Of a stretch of 53,794 bases of DNA, positions 22,920 through 32,922 are shown piece by piece; within the stretch, counting starts at the first letter, position 1, and each line of letters opens with the position of its first letter. Source of the DNA: Gemmatimonadaceae bacterium (GTDB taxonomy: Bacteria; Gemmatimonadota; Gemmatimonadetes; Gemmatimonadales; Gemmatimonadaceae); assembly GCA_022843265.1 (NCBI GenBank), contig JALHNZ010000020.1, positions 1-53,794 of the forward strand, in the 5' to 3' direction. A program made the translations under genes and the position numbers. The notes beneath the pieces were generated by a model, which was given only the letters and a program-made list of their open reading frames with translations, was not told the origin of the DNA and made no database searches.

Positions 22920-24836
22920 ATGTCAGGTGCCGTTACCGCTCTGCTCAGTGTGGTGCTCAATGCACAACTTTCGGCCACGCTCCCGCGCGTGCCGCTGCCC
23001 AAGGCTGCGCCGAGTGTTGCGCGCGCGATCACACATCAAAATCGCACGGCCGCTGGTACGCTGAGCGGCAACACGTTACGCGTGGCCATCGATGTGCTTG
23101 AAAGTGCGTGGAAGCCTGAAGGCAACAATGATCCTGAAGTGCCGATTCTGGCCTTCGCCGAGCGTGGCAAGAGCCCGTCTGTGCCCGGCCCGCTGGTGCG
23201 GGTAGCAGTCGGCACCGAGGTCGTACTCACACTGCGTAACCGCTCCGATTCGGCACTCACCGTAAGCGGTTTGCGGCCTGGGGCTGGCGTGATCGCGGAT
23301 ACCGTGCACCTCGCGATTGGCGCAACGCGCGAACTTCGCTACGTGATGAAGGAAACCGGAACGTTCTACTACTGGGGAGCCTTCGCGGGCAACACCATGG
23401 GCGATCGCTTCTGGAAAGACAGTCAGCTCAACGGCGCGATCGTAGTTGACGAACCGGGCGATCGAATGCGTGACGAGATCCTCGTCATGAGCGAGTGGTT
23501 TCTCGACTATCCCGACGGACGACCGTTTGAAGTGGTGTCGGTGATCAACGGCAAAGGTTGGCCGCACACCGAGACCATTCAACTACAGCAAGGCGATTCC
23601 ACGCGCTTCCGCGTGGTCAATGCAACCGTGCTCCATCATCCGCTCCACCTGCACGGCTTTTTCTACAACATTGAGTCGAAAGGCGACGGCTATTCGGACA
23701 AACAGGTGCCGCGCGAGCAACGCCATTTGTCGAACACCGATCTGATTAATCCGAGTGGCACGGTGACATTTGCGTTTGTGCCGAACACGCCGGGCAACTG
23801 GCTGTTTCATTGTCACTTTGCATTTCACGCCGACGAAACCACGTCGCTCGTTGGTTCGCCGGCCGATTCGGCCGCGGCAGCGCAGATGCACGCGTTGCAC
23901 ACCCCGGGCCGGGCAGGAGACCACGCGATGGCTGGTCTTGTGATCGGCATCAAGGTGTCCCCGAGTGCTGATTACATCGAAACACGCACTGCGAACGCGC
24001 GTGCGATGCGACTCTTTGTACAAAAGAGTCCCGGAAAACTATTCACCGGCGAACCCGCGATTGGCTTCGCATTGCAATCCGGTGACAGCGCGCCGGCTCG
24101 CGATTCGGTGGCGCTTCCCGGGCCTGTGCTTGAACTGCGTCGCAACCAACCCGTGCGCATCGTGGTGCGGAACAATCTCGACGAGCCGACTGCCGTGCAT
24201 TGGCATGGGCTCGAGATTGAAAGTTTTCCCGATGGGGTGCCGCACTGGAGCGGGCTCGGCGATCGAGTTTTCAAGGAGATCGCACCCAACGATTCGTTCG
24301 TTGCCGAGTTCGTGCCGACACGCTCGGGAACGTATCCGTACCACTCGCATCTCAACGATCGGCACCAGATCAACTCCGGTATGTACGGCGCGCTGCTGGT
24401 CACCGATGGACCGCGTGACCTCACACGGGATCACCTGATCGTCACGGGTGGCGGCGGCCCCGAGGTACGTCGCAAATACGAAAGTCCGTTCGCCCTTGTG
24501 AACGGAAGTCGCAATCCTCGACCCCTTCGTTTAACCGTGGGCGAGACGCATCGGTTGCGTATTGTGACCATTCACCCTGACTGGCGCGTAGCGTACACCC
24601 TCAAAACCGATTCGACCGTGGCGCAGTGGCGAGCCATCGCCAAGGATGGCGCGGATTTGCCGCGCTCGCTCACCACGATGCGCAACGCGCACGTGGTGAT
24701 GGGGCCCGGCGAAACGTCAGACTTTGAGTTCACACCGACCCACATTGGCGAGTGGCGTCTCGAAGTGCGCACCGTAGATCCGGGCTGGTACATCCCGCTC
24801 ACGGTGATCGTGGTGCCGAAAACAGGCTCGCCCTAG
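22920..24836 (+). CDS. Four-cupredoxin multicopper oxidase with swapped copper-site order
   Basis: A 638-residue exported oxidase. AGGAG lies 7 bases before the ATG, and a short signal peptide ends at LNA with Gln 16. There are four cupredoxin-like segments. Canonical oxidases have HxH motifs HWHG and HSH in the first domain, and HPxHLHG and HCHxxxH in the last. Here HHPLHLHG (239-246) and HCHFAFH (297-303) are in the second segment, while HWHG (427-430) and YHSH (474-477) are in the third. The first segment has TVSG (114-117) and YYWGAF where HWHG and YHSH should be. The fourth has RLEVR where HCH should be. All eight trinuclear-cluster histidines are thus present, but split between internal domains. 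The axial type 1 ligand position is Thr 308. Confidence 0.88.
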   Translation: MSGAVTALLSVVLNAQLSATLPRVPLPKAAPSVARAITHQNRTAAGTLSGNTLRVAIDVLESAWKPEGNNDPEVPILAFAERGKSPSVPGPLVRVAVGTEVVLTLRNRSDSALTVSGLRPGAGVIADTVHLAIGATRELRYVMKETGTFYYWGAFAGNTMGDRFWKDSQLNGAIVVDEPGDRMRDEILVMSEWFLDYPDGRPFEVVSVINGKGWPHTETIQLQQGDSTRFRVVNATVLHHPLHLHGFFYNIESKGDGYSDKQVPREQRHLSNTDLINPSGTVTFAFVPNTPGNWLFHCHFAFHADETTSLVGSPADSAAAAQMHALHTPGRAGDHAMAGLVIGIKVSPSADYIETRTANARAMRLFVQKSPGKLFTGEPAIGFALQSGDSAPARDSVALPGPVLELRRNQPVRIVVRNNLDEPTAVHWHGLEIESFPDGVPHWSGLGDRVFKEIAPNDSFVAEFVPTRSGTYPYHSHLNDRHQINSGMYGALLVTDGPRDLTRDHLIVTGGGGPEVRRKYESPFALVNGSRNPRPLRLTVGETHRLRIVTIHPDWRVAYTLKTDSTVAQWRAIAKDGADLPRSLTTMRNAHVVMGPGETSDFEFTPTHIGEWRLEVRTVDPGWYIPLTVIVVPKTGSP

Positions 24837-24840
24837 CGAG

Positions 24841-25428
24841 CTACCCGAATACTTCGGACACCGGCAGGCGGAAGCCTGGAAGCACCGCCTCGCCGTCAAT
24901 GACATCATTCCGGGAGAGCGCGGAAACGGTACCATCAGCGCGGTGCACGCGAACTTCCTTTGCCTTTGGGTCGACAACCCAGACGAGTTCAGTGCCAGCG
25001 GCGAGCCAGGACGCGACTTTTCGTACCGAACGCACTCGGCTCTCTGACGGCGACAACACTTCGACAGCCAGATCCGGTGCCATCTCGGCGTACCCAATCA
25101 CGGGCTCACTCGGCCAGCGGCTGGCGCGTACAAACGCCACATCCGGTCCGCGGACCGTGTCGGGATTTCGCTCGAGTGTGAAGCCCGTTTCAGCAGCCAG
25201 CGCACGCCCCAACTTTTCCTTTCGCACGAAACTGCCGATGGTGATGAGAAGCTGCGCGGCAAGGTCGCCGTGCTCCAGCCCGGCGGGCTCGCGCACGAAG
25301 AGTCGCCCGCGCACAAGTTCGGTGCGTGCGTTGTCGATCGGGTAGGAGAACAGCTGCTCCGCAGTGAGCAGAGCCGTTGAGAACGGTCGCACGATGAACA
25401 TCCGGCGCGCTGCACGTTTGGGTCGCAT
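24841..25428 (-). CDS. Uma2-family putative nuclease (DUF820)
   Basis: A 195-residue protein of the Uma2/DUF820 family, a PD-(D/E)xK restriction-endonuclease-like fold. The pattern is visible: ELVRGRLFVREPAG, then HGDLAAQLLITIGSFV, then GPDVAFV (catalytic Asp), then DLAVEVLSPSES (Glu-x-Leu replacing E-x-K), and a C-terminal VWVVDPKAKEVRVH. Family members are widespread and mostly uncharacterised. It is a single gene, convergent with the multicopper oxidase with only 4 bases between stops. Confidence 0.85.
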   Translation of the reverse strand: MRPKRAARRMFIVRPFSTALLTAEQLFSYPIDNARTELVRGRLFVREPAGLEHGDLAAQLLITIGSFVRKEKLGRALAAETGFTLERNPDTVRGPDVAFVRASRWPSEPVIGYAEMAPDLAVEVLSPSESRVRSVRKVASWLAAGTELVWVVDPKAKEVRVHRADGTVSALSRNDVIDGEAVLPGFRLPVSEVFG

Positions 25429-25520
25429 GGCCTCATCCTACGCGACGGCGTCAATTTTCCGTCACCGCGACCACCCGTAAGAATACCGATAATTGGCCGC
25501 CGAGTCCATGCCGCTTGCGA

Positions 25521-25552
25521 CCCGCCGCGAAAGCGCAAGGCGTCGCGGCGGG
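25521..25552 (+). promoter_or_regulatory. GC-rich stem-loop in the leader of the thiolase operon
   Basis: A perfect 10-bp inverted repeat (CCCGCCGCGA at 25521-25530 against TCGCGGCGGG at 25543-25552) with a 12-base loop lies 50 bases before the thiolase ATG. No T-run follows, so it is not a standard intrinsic terminator. It may be an operator or an mRNA leader structure. Confidence 0.45.
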
Positions 25553-25601
25553 CGGAGCCGTGAGATTACCTTTCGCGGGCTACCCCTAAATCCCGGAATC
25601 C

Positions 25602-26813
25602 ATGACCGACCTCATCCGAACACCCGTCATCGTGGGTGCGGCTCGCACCCCGATTGGACGATATCTTGGCGGCCTTGCGTCGCTCTCCGCGCCGCAACTC
25701 GGCGCTCTCGCAATTAGAGCGGCGCTCGAACGCTCGGGTGTCGCGCCTGCTGATGTGAATGAAGTCATCATGGGCAATGTGCTGCAGGCCGGGGTTGGTC
25801 AGGCACCCGCGCGTCAGGCGATGTTGCTCGCGGGCGTTCCGAGCACCGTGTCGGCTGTGACCATCAACAAGGTGTGCGGCTCTGGACTGAAGGCGGTCAT
25901 GCTGGCCGCGCAGGCCATCAAGGCCGGCGATGCGCAGGTGATTGTGGCGGGCGGCATGGAGAGCATGTCGAACGCGCCGCACTACGTGCTTGGTATGCGC
26001 GGCGGTGTGAAGATCGGCAACCAGACCATGGTGGACGGCATGATCCATGATGGGTTGCATTGCTCCAGCTGTGACGTGCACATGGGGCGACACGCCGAGC
26101 ACACGGCAGCGAAGGGTAAAGTCACGCGCGAGCGACAGGATGCGTTTGCCGCGCAGTCGCATGCACGCGCCGTGGCGGCGCAGCAGGGCGGAGAGTTTGA
26201 CGCCGAGATCGTGCCGGTTGAAGTCCCGGGGCGAAAGGGTCCGACGATGGTGTCGCAGGATGAGGGCCCGCGCGCTGATACCACCGCTGACACACTGGCC
26301 AAGCTGCGCCCGGCGTTTCCGGGCAGTGACAAGAGTGAAGCACTCTCTGTCACCGCGGGCAACGCATCATCGCTCAATGATGGCGCGGCGGCCGTTGTGG
26401 TGACGAGCGAAGCCTACGCCTTGCAGCACAACCTCACGATTCTCGCGCACATCACATCGTACGCGACGGGCGCCGGTGATCCGCAAGAGCTGTTCTTTGC
26501 GCCGATTACGGCGGTGCAGAATCTGATGGCCAAAGAAGGCACGTCGATTGCGGACTACGATCTGATCGAAGCCAACGAAGCGTTCGCGGCCCAGGCGCTG
26601 GCCGATGGCGATGGTCTTGGCTGGGATGAAGCCCGCGTGAATGTGCGCGGCGGCGCGATTGCCCTTGGGCATCCGATTGGTGCGAGCGGTGCACGCGTGC
26701 TCGTCACGCTGTTGCACGCGCTGCGCGATCGCGGCGGTCGCAAAGGACTCGCGACGCTGTGTCTTGGTGGCGGAGACGCCGTCGCCTTGGCTGTGGAGCG
26801 TCGTACGGCGTGA
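25602..26813 (+). CDS. Acetyl-CoA C-acetyltransferase (thiolase)
   Basis: A 403-residue thiolase. Catalytic residues are in place: nucleophile Cys in [11 protein letters not shown], His in [13 protein letters not shown], and the distal Cys in [11 protein letters not shown] (the usual final motif is CxGGGxG; here GGGDA). It condenses two acetyl-CoA to acetoacetyl-CoA or runs the reverse thiolysis. The following 3-hydroxybutyryl-CoA and acyl-CoA dehydrogenase genes put it in a short-chain acyl-CoA cycle (beta-oxidation or hydroxybutyrate synthesis). It starts at ATG 25602 and its stop overlaps the CPBP gene start as GTGA. Confidence 0.94.
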   Translation: MTDLIRTPVIVGAARTPIGRYLGGLASLSAPQLGALAIRAALERSGVAPADVNEVIMGNVLQAGVGQAPARQAMLLAGVPSTVSAVTINKVCGSGLKAVMLAAQAIKAGDAQVIVAGGMESMSNAPHYVLGMRGGVKIGNQTMVDGMIHDGLHCSSCDVHMGRHAEHTAAKGKVTRERQDAFAAQSHARAVAAQQGGEFDAEIVPVEVPGRKGPTMVSQDEGPRADTTADTLAKLRPAFPGSDKSEALSVTAGNASSLNDGAAAVVVTSEAYALQHNLTILAHITSYATGAGDPQELFFAPITAVQNLMAKEGTSIADYDLIEANEAFAAQALADGDGLGWDEARVNVRGGAIALGHPIGASGARVLVTLLHALRDRGGRKGLATLCLGGGDAVALAVERRTA

Positions 26814-27790
26814 CCAGCCGCCCGCCGCGGCTCACGTGGTCACGACCCGCGCGCGAGGTGCGCGACGGGTCTCCGTGGTTCGTGGCATCCACCGGGATGT
26901 TGCGCGCGCCGTGGCGACTTTCGGTGTTCGTGGCGGCGTTTGTCATGGCCTGGGTGCTGTCCAACAGTTTTCTCTACCCGTTGCTCACGCTGGCCACGAG
27001 CGGGTTGACCACGCCGCCGCCACTGTATCCGTGGTTGATGCTGGTGGCCACGTTGGCGGCGATTGTGATTGCGCTTCGCAAAGTCGACGAGCAGGAGTGG
27101 AGCGAGATGGCCGCGGGTGCGGCGTCGTGGAGTGCATCGCGCCTGTCGCGCGGTTTCATGCTTGGGGCGCTGGCCATCGCCAGCACACTCGCACTGCTGC
27201 TGGCCACGGGCGGCGCGGCATTTGAGGCGACCGGCGCACCCGGCGCGACAACGGCGTGGGCCAGCACGGCGGTGCGAGCCGCTTTGTTGCTCGCGCCGGC
27301 CGCGCTCTGGGAAGAGCTGATGTTTCGCGGTTATCTCTGGCGTGTTGCTGAACAGAGCGGCGGTCCGCGCACGGCGTTGGTGTTCACGAGTGTTGCCTTT
27401 GGACTCGTACATGTGCTGAATCCGGGTGCCAATGTGCGCACGCTTGGCCTTGTGATGCTCGCCGGTGTGTGCCTTGGGGTGGTGCGTATGATCACGAACA
27501 GTGTGCCCGCCGCGTGGCTCGCGCACTTCGCATGGAATTTTGTGATGGCCGCCGTTGTGCACGCGCCGGTGAGTGGCTTGCCGTTTGATGCGCCTGGCTG
27601 GCAACTGGTGCCCAGAGGCCCCGCGTGGTGGAGCGGCGGTGCGTGGGGGCCGGAAGGTGGGGTGGCGTCGGCGTTGGTGTTGTGCAGTGCATTAGGCGCG
27701 TACGCGGTGCTGACGTCACGCGCGCGAACAGCACACTCTTCGAACATACGTGCGCAGTCGCTCGCGACGGCGCCTTCAGGGAGCAGATAG
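26810..27790 (+). CDS. CPBP-family intramembrane metalloprotease
   Basis: A membrane protein of about 326 residues with around eight hydrophobic segments. All three CPBP motifs are intact: EELMFRG (EExxxRG), FGLVH (FxxxH) and HFAWN (HxxxN). It is therefore predicted to be an active glutamic-type intramembrane protease of the Abi/CAAX-like family. The start is GTG 26810, overlapping the thiolase stop; an open frame continues upstream inside the thiolase gene but is disfavoured. Its placement between thiolase and 3-hydroxybutyryl-CoA dehydrogenase, with 1-base and overlapping junctions, means it is cotranscribed with acyl-CoA genes. The reason is unknown. Confidence 0.87.
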   Translation: MTSRPPRLTWSRPAREVRDGSPWFVASTGMLRAPWRLSVFVAAFVMAWVLSNSFLYPLLTLATSGLTTPPPLYPWLMLVATLAAIVIALRKVDEQEWSEMAAGAASWSASRLSRGFMLGALAIASTLALLLATGGAAFEATGAPGATTAWASTAVRAALLLAPAALWEELMFRGYLWRVAEQSGGPRTALVFTSVAFGLVHVLNPGANVRTLGLVMLAGVCLGVVRMITNSVPAAWLAHFAWNFVMAAVVHAPVSGLPFDAPGWQLVPRGPAWWSGGAWGPEGGVASALVLCSALGAYAVLTSRARTAHSSNIRAQSLATAPSGSR

Positions 27791-27791
27791 C

Positions 27792-28646
27792 ATGGCCGAT
27801 CGGATTGCGGTGATTGGGGCGGGGCAGATGGGCAACGGTATCGCCCATGTGTTCGCTGTTGGCGGACACGAGGTCACAATGATTGATGTGAGCAGCGATG
27901 CGCTCGAACGCGGACGCGGCACGATTGCCAAAAATCTTGAGCGTCAGGTGAAAAAGGGCGGCATCGATTCTGGTGCCGCCGAGTCAGCACTCGCCCGCGT
28001 CTCGGTGAACACGTCGCTTGATGCACTCGCCACTGCGGATCTCGTAATCGAAGCGGCAACGGAACGACGCGATCTGAAGTTTCAGATCTTTGCGGACGCT
28101 GATCGCATTGCGCCGGCGCACGCGATTCTGGCGTCGAACACGAGTTCGATCTCCATCACGGAAATCGCCGCGCGGACAAAGCGGCCAGAGCAGGTGATTG
28201 GCATGCACTTCATGAATCCGGTGCCCGTCATGCAGCTCGTCGAAGTGATTCGTGGTCTGGCCACGAGTGACGACACGACCACGCGCGTGATGGAGTCAGC
28301 GCGCGCGTTGGGCAAGACACCGGTTGAAGCGAACGACTATCCGGGTTTTGTGGCCAATCGCATTCTCATGCCGATGATCAACGAAGCGATCTATTGCGTG
28401 ATGGAAGGCGTGGGTACACCCGACGCGATCGACACCGTGATGAAGCTGGGCATGAATCACCCCATGGGTCCGCTCACACTCGCGGACTTTATCGGTCTCG
28501 ATACGTGCCTGGCCATTATGGACGTGCTGCATGAGGGCATGGGCGACTCCAAGTATCGCGCGTGCCCACTGCTGCGAAAGTATGTGGCTGCGGGATGGCT
28601 GGGTCGCAAGAGCGGCCGTGGCTTTTACGATTACCGGACCGCCTGA
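27792..28646 (+). CDS. hbd: 3-hydroxybutyryl-CoA dehydrogenase
   Basis: A 284-residue NAD(P)-dependent dehydrogenase. The Rossmann motif is [15 protein letters not shown]. Family residues include [11 protein letters not shown], the catalytic His in [15 protein letters not shown], and the dimerisation region [15 protein letters not shown] with [16 protein letters not shown]. It interconverts acetoacetyl-CoA and 3-hydroxybutyryl-CoA. ATG 27792 gives the canonical start [12 protein letters not shown]. The stop overlaps the next ATG by one base (TGATG), indicating coupling with the acyl-CoA dehydrogenase. Confidence 0.95.
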   Translation: MADRIAVIGAGQMGNGIAHVFAVGGHEVTMIDVSSDALERGRGTIAKNLERQVKKGGIDSGAAESALARVSVNTSLDALATADLVIEAATERRDLKFQIFADADRIAPAHAILASNTSSISITEIAARTKRPEQVIGMHFMNPVPVMQLVEVIRGLATSDDTTTRVMESARALGKTPVEANDYPGFVANRILMPMINEAIYCVMEGVGTPDAIDTVMKLGMNHPMGPLTLADFIGLDTCLAIMDVLHEGMGDSKYRACPLLRKYVAAGWLGRKSGRGFYDYRTA

Positions 28647-29836
28647 TGTCGCTTCTCCCCTATACCGAATTACAGCGCGATATCCAGCGCACCGCGCGCG
28701 AGTTTGCGCAGCGTGAGTTGGCGCCGATCGCTGCCGAACTCGACCGCGAAGCACGATTTGAACACGCGCTCGTGAAACGACTCTCGGAACTCGGCTTTCT
28801 GGGCATGCTCATTCCCGAGCAGTGGGACGGACTCGGGCTTGATGCCGGCTCCTACCTGCTGGCGCTGGAAGAAATTGCGGTGGCCGATGCGTCGGCGGCG
28901 GTGCTCATGAGTGTGCACAACTCGTTGCCCACGCAGATGCTGCTCCATTACGGCAACGATGCGCAGCGCGAGCAGTTTCTCAAGCCCATGGCGCGTGGCG
29001 AAATGCTCGGTGCCTTTGCGCTCTCGGAGCCCGACGCGGGCAGTGACGCGGCGGGACTGCGCACGCAAGCGGTGCGCGACGGTGATCACTACGTGCTGAC
29101 GGGCACCAAAGCGTGGGTGTCGCATGGCACGCACGCCGATGTGATTCTGGCCATGGCGCGAACCGACGCGAGCGATGCGCGCGCGGGTGCCAAAGGCATT
29201 TCAACCTTCGTGCTCACACCAGACCTTCCGGGTTTCAGTGTCGGCAAGAAGGAAGACAAAATGGGTTTGCGCTCGTCGCCCACCGTGCAGATCAATCTTG
29301 ATGCCTGCCGAGTGCCGGCCGATCGCTTGCTCGGCGAAGAAGGGCGCGGCTTCATGTACGCGCTCGCGTCACTTGATCACGGACGATTGGGCATTGCGGC
29401 GCAAGCCATCGGTATCGCGCGTGCGGCGCTCGAGGCGGCGGCGAAGTACGCCACGGAGCGCAAACAGTTCGGCGAAGCGATTGCGAATTTTCAGATCATT
29501 CAGTTCAAGCTGGCCGATATGGCCACGCGTATTACTGCGGCGCGTACCCTGTTGCACGCTGCGGCCGCCGCAAAAGAGCGCGGCGAACGGGTTACCCGTT
29601 TCAGCTCCATGGCCAAGCTGTTCGCCACGGAGACTGCCATGTGGGTTACGTCCGAAGCCATTCAGATTCATGGCGGCTACGGCTACGTGACCGACTATCC
29701 GGTTGAACGCCACTTCCGCGACGCCAAGGTGACGGAGATTTATGAAGGCACCTCGGAGATTCAGCGGATTGTGATTGCGCGCGACCTTCTTGCGGCCGTG
29801 TCTTCGGGCGACATCGACGGCCACCTCACCGACTGA
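28646..29836 (+). CDS. Acyl-CoA dehydrogenase (short-chain type)
   Basis: A 396-residue FAD enzyme. Signatures: AFALSEPDAGSDAA, the middle beta-domain WVSHGTHADVILAMA, and the C-terminal QIHGGYGYVTDYPVERHFRDA followed by the catalytic Glu in IYEGTSEIQR. This is the butyryl/short-chain arrangement. It introduces the C2-C3 double bond of an acyl-CoA and passes electrons to ETF; ETF genes are not in the window. ATG 28646 is chosen by the TGATG junction with hbd. With thiolase and hbd present, only an enoyl-CoA hydratase is missing from a full cycle in this operon. Confidence 0.94.
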   Translation: MSLLPYTELQRDIQRTAREFAQRELAPIAAELDREARFEHALVKRLSELGFLGMLIPEQWDGLGLDAGSYLLALEEIAVADASAAVLMSVHNSLPTQMLLHYGNDAQREQFLKPMARGEMLGAFALSEPDAGSDAAGLRTQAVRDGDHYVLTGTKAWVSHGTHADVILAMARTDASDARAGAKGISTFVLTPDLPGFSVGKKEDKMGLRSSPTVQINLDACRVPADRLLGEEGRGFMYALASLDHGRLGIAAQAIGIARAALEAAAKYATERKQFGEAIANFQIIQFKLADMATRITAARTLLHAAAAAKERGERVTRFSSMAKLFATETAMWVTSEAIQIHGGYGYVTDYPVERHFRDAKVTEIYEGTSEIQRIVIARDLLAAVSSGDIDGHLTD

Positions 29837-29848
29837 TACTCCCCCCTT

Positions 29849-30925
29849 ATGCAATTCTTCGAAACCATCGCTGACATGGGCCACGAGCAGCTGGTCATGT
29901 GTCATGACCGCGCCAGCGGCTACCGCGGCATCATCGCGATTCACGATACAACCCTCGGTCCGGCGCTCGGCGGCTTGCGCTTCTGGAACTACAAGACGGA
30001 CGAAGAAGCGATTGTGGACGCCCTGCGTTTGTCGCGCGGCATGACGTATAAAAATGCCGTGGCCGGACTCAATCTTGGCGGTGGCAAGGCCGTGATGATT
30101 GGCGACAACCGCAACGCCAATCGCGAAATGCTGTTTCGCGCCCATGGACGGTTTGTGGACTCGCTCGGTGGTCGGTACATCACGGCCGAGGATGTGGGAA
30201 CCAGCGTGGAAGACATGGACTTCGTGCACATGGAAACGAAACATGTCACCGGCATTGGCTCGAAGTCGGGCGATCCGTCCAGCGTGACGGCGCACGGTGT
30301 GTTTCGCGCGATTGAAGCGTCGGCGCATGAACGCTGGGGCAGTGATTCGTTGCAGGGCAGGCGCGTGGCCATTCAGGGGTGCGGCAACGTGGGATTGCAT
30401 CTGGCCAAGGAGCTGTACGCTGCGGGTGCAACACTTGTGGTCACGGACATCGATGAGTTTCGCATCAAGCGTGTGGTCGACGCGACGGGGGCCGAAGTCG
30501 TGGCACCAGACGCCATTTACGGTCAGCAGGCGGACATCTTCGCGCCGTGCGCGCTGGGAGGCGTGATCAATGACGCCACCATTCCGCAGCTTCGGGTGGA
30601 GATCGTGGCGGGCGCTGCGAACAACCAGCTGCTTGAAGATCGCCACGGTGATGAACTTGCCGCCAAGGGCATCCTGTATGCTCCCGACTACGTGGTGAAT
30701 GCAGGCGGTGTGATCAATGTGTACAGCGAACTCACGGGATGGTCGCGTGATCGCGCGCTTCGCAAGGCCGATGAAATTTATGAGACGGTGTTGAGCGTGT
30801 TTGGCCTGGCCAAGCGCGACGGCGTGCCAACGTATCGCGCCGCCGATCTGGTCGCGGAGCAACGCATCAGTGCGGTGCGTGCCATGGTGCGGCAGTGGCC
30901 GCAGTACCCCAACAAGGAGACCTGA
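29849..30925 (+). CDS. Leu/Val/Phe-type amino acid dehydrogenase
   Basis: A 358-residue member of the Glu/Leu/Phe/Val dehydrogenase family. The active-site region is RGMTYKNAVAGLNLGGGKAV, with catalytic and substrate-binding lysines. The NAD-binding domain starts at GCGNVGLHLAKEL, and Asp/Asn residues in VNAGGVINV are conserved. The length fits leucine or valine dehydrogenase, which reversibly deaminate branched amino acids to 2-keto acids. Its position behind acyl-CoA genes suggests branched-chain amino acid breakdown feeding acyl-CoA, but no keto acid dehydrogenase is nearby. The exact substrate cannot be fixed from sequence alone. Confidence 0.88.
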   Translation: MQFFETIADMGHEQLVMCHDRASGYRGIIAIHDTTLGPALGGLRFWNYKTDEEAIVDALRLSRGMTYKNAVAGLNLGGGKAVMIGDNRNANREMLFRAHGRFVDSLGGRYITAEDVGTSVEDMDFVHMETKHVTGIGSKSGDPSSVTAHGVFRAIEASAHERWGSDSLQGRRVAIQGCGNVGLHLAKELYAAGATLVVTDIDEFRIKRVVDATGAEVVAPDAIYGQQADIFAPCALGGVINDATIPQLRVEIVAGAANNQLLEDRHGDELAAKGILYAPDYVVNAGGVINVYSELTGWSRDRALRKADEIYETVLSVFGLAKRDGVPTYRAADLVAEQRISAVRAMVRQWPQYPNKET

Positions 30926-30944
30926 GCTTACGCTCGGGACAGAC

Positions 30945-31430
30945 ATGACCGAACGCATCCCGATCGCCTCGGATCACGCGGGCTTTGAGCTCAAGGAACG
31001 ACTGCGCACGGTGCTGTGCGACCTTGGTTTTGATGTCGATGACATTGGAACACACGGTACAGCCAGTACGGATTATGCCGACTACGCGCACCCGTTGGCG
31101 CAGCAGGTGTCTGATGGCAAGGTGCAGCGTGGTGTGCTGCTCTGTGGCACGGGCCTCGGGATGTCGTATACCGCCAATCGTTATCCCGGCGTGCGTGCCG
31201 CGGTCGCCTGGAGTCCCGAAGTGGCGGAGTTGGCGCGCAAGCACAACGATGCCAACGTGCTGGTGCTGCCAGCGCGATTTCTGTCAGACGAAGATGGCAT
31301 CGCCATTTTGCAGCGATGGTTGGACACAGCGTTTGAAGGCGGTCGACACGAGGGTCGCGTAGCCAAGATTGAGCGCGACGACCAGTCATCAGAGTCAGCA
31401 GATGATGCGTCTGCAGGAGTGAGTGCATGA
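30945..31430 (+). CDS. rpiB: Ribose-5-phosphate isomerase B
   Basis: A 161-residue RpiB/LacAB family sugar isomerase. Motifs: [12 protein letters not shown] at the N-terminus, [12 protein letters not shown], and the catalytic Cys in [10 protein letters not shown], followed by [16 protein letters not shown]. It interconverts ribose 5-phosphate and ribulose 5-phosphate. ATG 30945 is chosen because it gives the conserved start. The C-terminal tail after [10 protein letters not shown] is an extra Asp/Ser-rich stretch. The stop overlaps the glyA start as ATGA. Confidence 0.94.
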   Translation: MTERIPIASDHAGFELKERLRTVLCDLGFDVDDIGTHGTASTDYADYAHPLAQQVSDGKVQRGVLLCGTGLGMSYTANRYPGVRAAVAWSPEVAELARKHNDANVLVLPARFLSDEDGIAILQRWLDTAFEGGRHEGRVAKIERDDQSSESADDASAGVSA

Positions 31431-32779
31431 GTGGGCACGCAGTGAACGGTGGCGCGAGCACGGAGCTGCTCAGCCACGAAGTGCACGACGCGACGCGTTG
31501 GCCGGAATGGGATCGTTGTCCGCCGGGCGCAGCGCTGCGGGCCACCGATCCGGCCATCGCGCAGTTGCTGGACGAAGAAATTGTGCGTCAGGGCGAGGGG
31601 CTCGAGCTCATCGCCAGCGAAAACTTTGTCTCGCCCGCGGTCATGGAAGCCATGGGCTCGCCGCTGACCAACAAGTACGCCGAGGGGCTCCCCGGAAAGC
31701 GATACTACGGTGGCTGCGAGGTGGTGGACAAGATCGAGCAGCTGGCGATTGATCGCGCGAAGCAACTCTTCGGCGCCGATCACGCCAACGTGCAGCCGCA
31801 CTCGGGCGCGTCGGCGAATGCGGCCGTGTTTCTGGCGTTCCTGAAACCTGGCGACACGTTCCTGGGCATGGACCTGTCGCAGGGCGGTCACCTTACACAC
31901 GGCTCACCGGTGAACTTTTCCGGTCTGTTGTACAAGGCGGTGTCGTACGGCGTGACCGACGAAGGCTACATCGATTACGACACCATGCGTGCGCAGGCTC
32001 GTGCGCATTCGCCCAAAATGATCATCGCGGGCTACAGCGCGTATTCGCGCGTGATCGATTGGGCTGCGTTCGCGGATATTGCAAAAGAAGTGGGCGCGCT
32101 GTTCATGGTCGACATGGCGCACTTTGCGGGTTTGGCGGCAACGGGTGTCTATCCTTCGCCGGTGCCTTTTGCAGACATCGTGACCAGCACCACGCACAAA
32201 ACGCTGCGCGGTCCGCGCGGCGGCATCATTCTGTGCAAAGCGGAACATGCGAAGGCCGTTGATAAATCGGTGTTTCCCGGCATGCAGGGTGGTCCGCTTG
32301 AGCATGTGATCGCGGCCAAGGCGGTCGCATTTCACGAAGCATTGCAGCCGGCGTTCACCGACTATTGCGCGCGCGTGGTGAAGAACGCGCAGCACCTGGC
32401 GTCGGCGTTGATGGCGCGCGGGTTCAATGTTGTGTCCGGCGGCACGGACAACCATCTCATGCTGGTCGATCTTCGGAATCGTGGTCTCACGGGCAAGCTC
32501 GCGGAGGCGGCCCTTGACCGTGCGGGCATCACGCTCAACAAGAACACCGTCCCGAAAGAGACGCAGTCTCCATTTGTCACGAGCGGTGTGCGCATTGGCA
32601 CGCCAGCGGTGACAACACGAGGCATGGACGAAGCGGCCATGGACCAGATTGCATCGCTGATTGATCGTGTCCTGCTGGCGCCAGACGACGAGTCGGTGTT
32701 GCACGCGGTCAGGGCGGATGTGCGTGCGCTCGCGGGGCAATTTCCGCTGTATCCGATGGTTGGTGGACACGGTCGCTGA
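31427..32779 (+). CDS. glyA: Serine hydroxymethyltransferase
   Basis: A 450-residue PLP enzyme that interconverts serine and glycine and loads one-carbon units on tetrahydrofolate. The PLP lysine is in [14 protein letters not shown]. Other marks are [35 protein letters not shown] and [12 protein letters not shown]. It carries about 35 extra N-terminal residues ([11 protein letters not shown]...) compared with typical 415-420-residue bacterial enzymes. An internal start nearer [13 protein letters not shown] would restore the usual length, but the ATGA overlap with rpiB favours the long form. It supplies folate one-carbon units used by purN and purH elsewhere in the window. Confidence 0.95.
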   Translation: MSGHAVNGGASTELLSHEVHDATRWPEWDRCPPGAALRATDPAIAQLLDEEIVRQGEGLELIASENFVSPAVMEAMGSPLTNKYAEGLPGKRYYGGCEVVDKIEQLAIDRAKQLFGADHANVQPHSGASANAAVFLAFLKPGDTFLGMDLSQGGHLTHGSPVNFSGLLYKAVSYGVTDEGYIDYDTMRAQARAHSPKMIIAGYSAYSRVIDWAAFADIAKEVGALFMVDMAHFAGLAATGVYPSPVPFADIVTSTTHKTLRGPRGGIILCKAEHAKAVDKSVFPGMQGGPLEHVIAAKAVAFHEALQPAFTDYCARVVKNAQHLASALMARGFNVVSGGTDNHLMLVDLRNRGLTGKLAEAALDRAGITLNKNTVPKETQSPFVTSGVRIGTPAVTTRGMDEAAMDQIASLIDRVLLAPDDESVLHAVRADVRALAGQFPLYPMVGGHGR

Positions 32780-32922
32780 CCGGAAGCACTATTCCGCGCC
32801 CGCGCAAGGCATTGTGAGCATCGGCGCGGGGCCACATCTTTTCAGCTGGCGAGTTTGGGATAGATGCTCCGCGGTACGGAGCCGATTGGTAGGCGTGCCA
32901 CAGTAATTTCTGGAGCGGGTGA

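Noticed and set aside
29369-30958. 529-codon open frame on the minus strand
   Set aside because: It lies antisense to well-supported acyl-CoA and amino acid dehydrogenase genes and shows no domain; such frames are common opposite high-GC genes.
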